Shown: positions 62,975 to 64,000 of the stretch, one piece after another | How positions within the stretch are numbered: the stretch's first letter is position 1 | Layout of the letters: every line of letters starts with the position of its first letter | Assembly: GCF_028736115.1 (NCBI RefSeq) | Contig: NZ_CP117877.1 | Span: 682,001 to 746,000, forward strand | From: Mucilaginibacter sp. KACC 22063 | GTDB lineage: Bacteria; Bacteroidota; Bacteroidia; Sphingobacteriales; Sphingobacteriaceae | Reading direction: 5' to 3' | Length of the DNA stretch: 64,000 nt | Notes under the pieces: generated by a model | What the model saw: the letters and a program-made list of their open reading frames with translations, nothing else | Databases searched by the model: none | Told to the model about the DNA's origin: nothing | Made by a program: the position numbers and the translations under genes

Positions 62975-63854
62975 GAGGGTTTTGGATTTTTTCTATACGT
63001 TGCTTTATCTCCTCATAGTACTTCCCGTCTAATTCAAATGCACAGTATTTTCTCTTTAATTGGATTGATGCTATGACGCTAGAGCCGCTCCCTGCAAAAG
63101 GATCAACAACCAAGTCTCCTTCATTACTGCTAGCAAGTATTAAACGTTTTATTAAACTTAATGGCTTTTGTGTTGGATGAACCCTATCTTCTTTATAAAA
63201 GTCTATATCGCGCCATACATCAGTAAGACCAAGCTGCGGATTAAATGTTTGGGCAACCTTTTCATATGGCAAATTAAATCGAAGAATAGTTTGTAATTTA
63301 ATCCAAAGGTCTTTAGTAGGGAATTGTTCACATACGTTTTTACCGGTATATATACTCCACATTCCACCTCCATTACTTTTTACACCCAATGCTTCATTTA
63401 TTTGTTTGGCGCTTAGCTTTTGAATGCTTTGATGTTCTTTCAAGAAAGGCTTAACAAATTGTTTATTATCTTTAATTATAAATAATATACTTTCAGTAGT
63501 GTTTGGAAATAACTTATAGTTTTTAGTTGCTCGTCCAGAAACGGAGCGTAACCCTTTATCTACAAGGATTTGTTGCCTTAGATCTAGTTCCATCCTTTCA
63601 AAATGAGGAATTAACAAAGCTAAAGTCCTAAAATATCCAAATAAATAGAAGGTTCCTCCATACCGCAGGACTCTCGATACTTCTTTTATCCATTGATTTG
63701 CCCATTCAACATAATCATGTTCCGTTCTCCATTGGTAATCCCATTTTTCCCCTATTACTTTCCAGTAAGGAGGATCAGCAATTACTAAATCAACTGAACC
63801 TGTTTCAAGCTTCTCTAGCTCCTGAATGCAATCTCCTAATACAATAGTGTTCAT
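62952..63854 (-). CDS. DNA methyltransferase, beta-type order
   Basis: 300 residues. The catalytic DPPYW (27-31) precedes the SAM-binding DPFAGSGSS (251-259), the beta-class order of N6-adenine or N4-cytosine enzymes. The middle part would recognise the DNA target. Convergent with the endonuclease gene and overlapping its last 23 bases, so both stop codons lie inside the other gene. It should protect the genome from the adjacent endonuclease. Confidence 0.93.
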   Translation of the reverse strand: MNTIVLGDCIQELEKLETGSVDLVIADPPYWKVIGEKWDYQWRTEHDYVEWANQWIKEVSRVLRYGGTFYLFGYFRTLALLIPHFERMELDLRQQILVDKGLRSVSGRATKNYKLFPNTTESILFIIKDNKQFVKPFLKEHQSIQKLSAKQINEALGVKSNGGGMWSIYTGKNVCEQFPTKDLWIKLQTILRFNLPYEKVAQTFNPQLGLTDVWRDIDFYKEDRVHPTQKPLSLIKRLILASSNEGDLVVDPFAGSGSSVIASIQLKRKYCAFELDGKYYEEIKQRIEKIQNPLKNFAFV

Positions 63855-63951
63855 GCGCTAATTATAGTATGCAAATTTATTCTAATTCTTGTAAATTTCA
63901 AAAATAATCTTAAGTAGGTATATGAAGTTAATAATTACTTTATAAATATTA

Positions 63952-64000
63952 TTATAATTCCTCTTTAGCAATCACTTCTCTTTGGGCTTCTCCCCATTGC
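63952..64000 (-). CDS. Possible 3' end of another gene
   Basis: On the minus strand a frame enters from the right edge and reads QWGEAQREVIAKEEL before a stop at 63952-63954. It looks like a hydrophilic protein C-terminus, but 15 codons are too few to name it. Confidence 0.3.
   Translation of the reverse strand, partial: QWGEAQREVIAKEEL

Noticed and set aside
61373..63952. Attachment-site repeat of the tRNA 3' end
   Set aside because: No copy of GTTCGAGTCCTGCTCCCGC was found downstream, so integration at the tRNA is not supported.

Overview
The window looks like chromosomal DNA of a Bacteroidota bacterium of the Sphingobacteriaceae type (Mucilaginibacter/Pedobacter-like). The reasons are a TonB-dependent outer-membrane receptor, Bacteroidota-style promoters (-33 TTTG and -7 TAnnTTTG, clearest in front of the initiator tRNA), the futalosine menaquinone genes mqnB and mqnD, an E1 alpha/beta fusion dehydrogenase, a TonB/plug fused BlaR1-like protein and many small lipoproteins. 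Genus assignment is inference.

Layout. 1-8.8 kb: a truncated TonB-dependent receptor on the minus strand, then a class I lanthipeptide locus on the plus strand: six short GG-leader precursors, a full-length LanB-type dehydratase and a short HlyD-like export adaptor, closed by a strong terminator. No LanC cyclase, peptidase or ABC exporter is visible. Two small peptides ending in an aromatic Tyr-Trp-Trp block flank the locus. 9-16 kb: accessory enzymes (SRPBCC protein, alpha/beta hydrolase, Tat-exported oxidoreductase, a DES1-like sphingolipid desaturase, an encapsulated-ferritin-like protein, a ROK kinase) and a decayed VOC/glyoxalase gene. 16-24 kb: small membrane proteins and the conserved SpoIIM / membrane protein / DUF4129 / DUF4350 / MoxR / DUF58 operon, divergent from an RDD gene. 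24-36 kb: GNAT enzyme, two acyltransferases, a membrane LytTR regulator, an exported SDR, a BamA/TamA-like barrel, a phosphoesterase and a 1247-residue histidine kinase. 36-47 kb: core metabolism (fabD, folE, queD, mqnB, mqnD, E1 dehydrogenase, lutB, M28 peptidase). 48-55 kb: a BlaI / M56 regulatory pair with a perfect palindrome upstream, a beta-CASP nuclease, an S9 peptidase and two small overlapping genes whose promoter shares an 11-mer with the palindrome. 55-58 kb: a three-gene operon with a PAAR-like protein, resembling an orphan type VI secretion cargo module. 58.9-61.4 kb: der, era and the initiator tRNA. 61.7-63.9 kb: an A+T-rich type II restriction-modification system (controller protein, MamI-like endonuclease, DNA methyltransferase).

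The most interesting parts are the cyclase-less lanthipeptide locus with its flanking YWW peptides, the PAAR-like module, the hairpin-bearing insertion inside mqnD, the BlaI palindrome with a possible second target 3.8 kb away, and the dispersed intergenic repeats. Family assignments were made by eye from motifs, without a database search.
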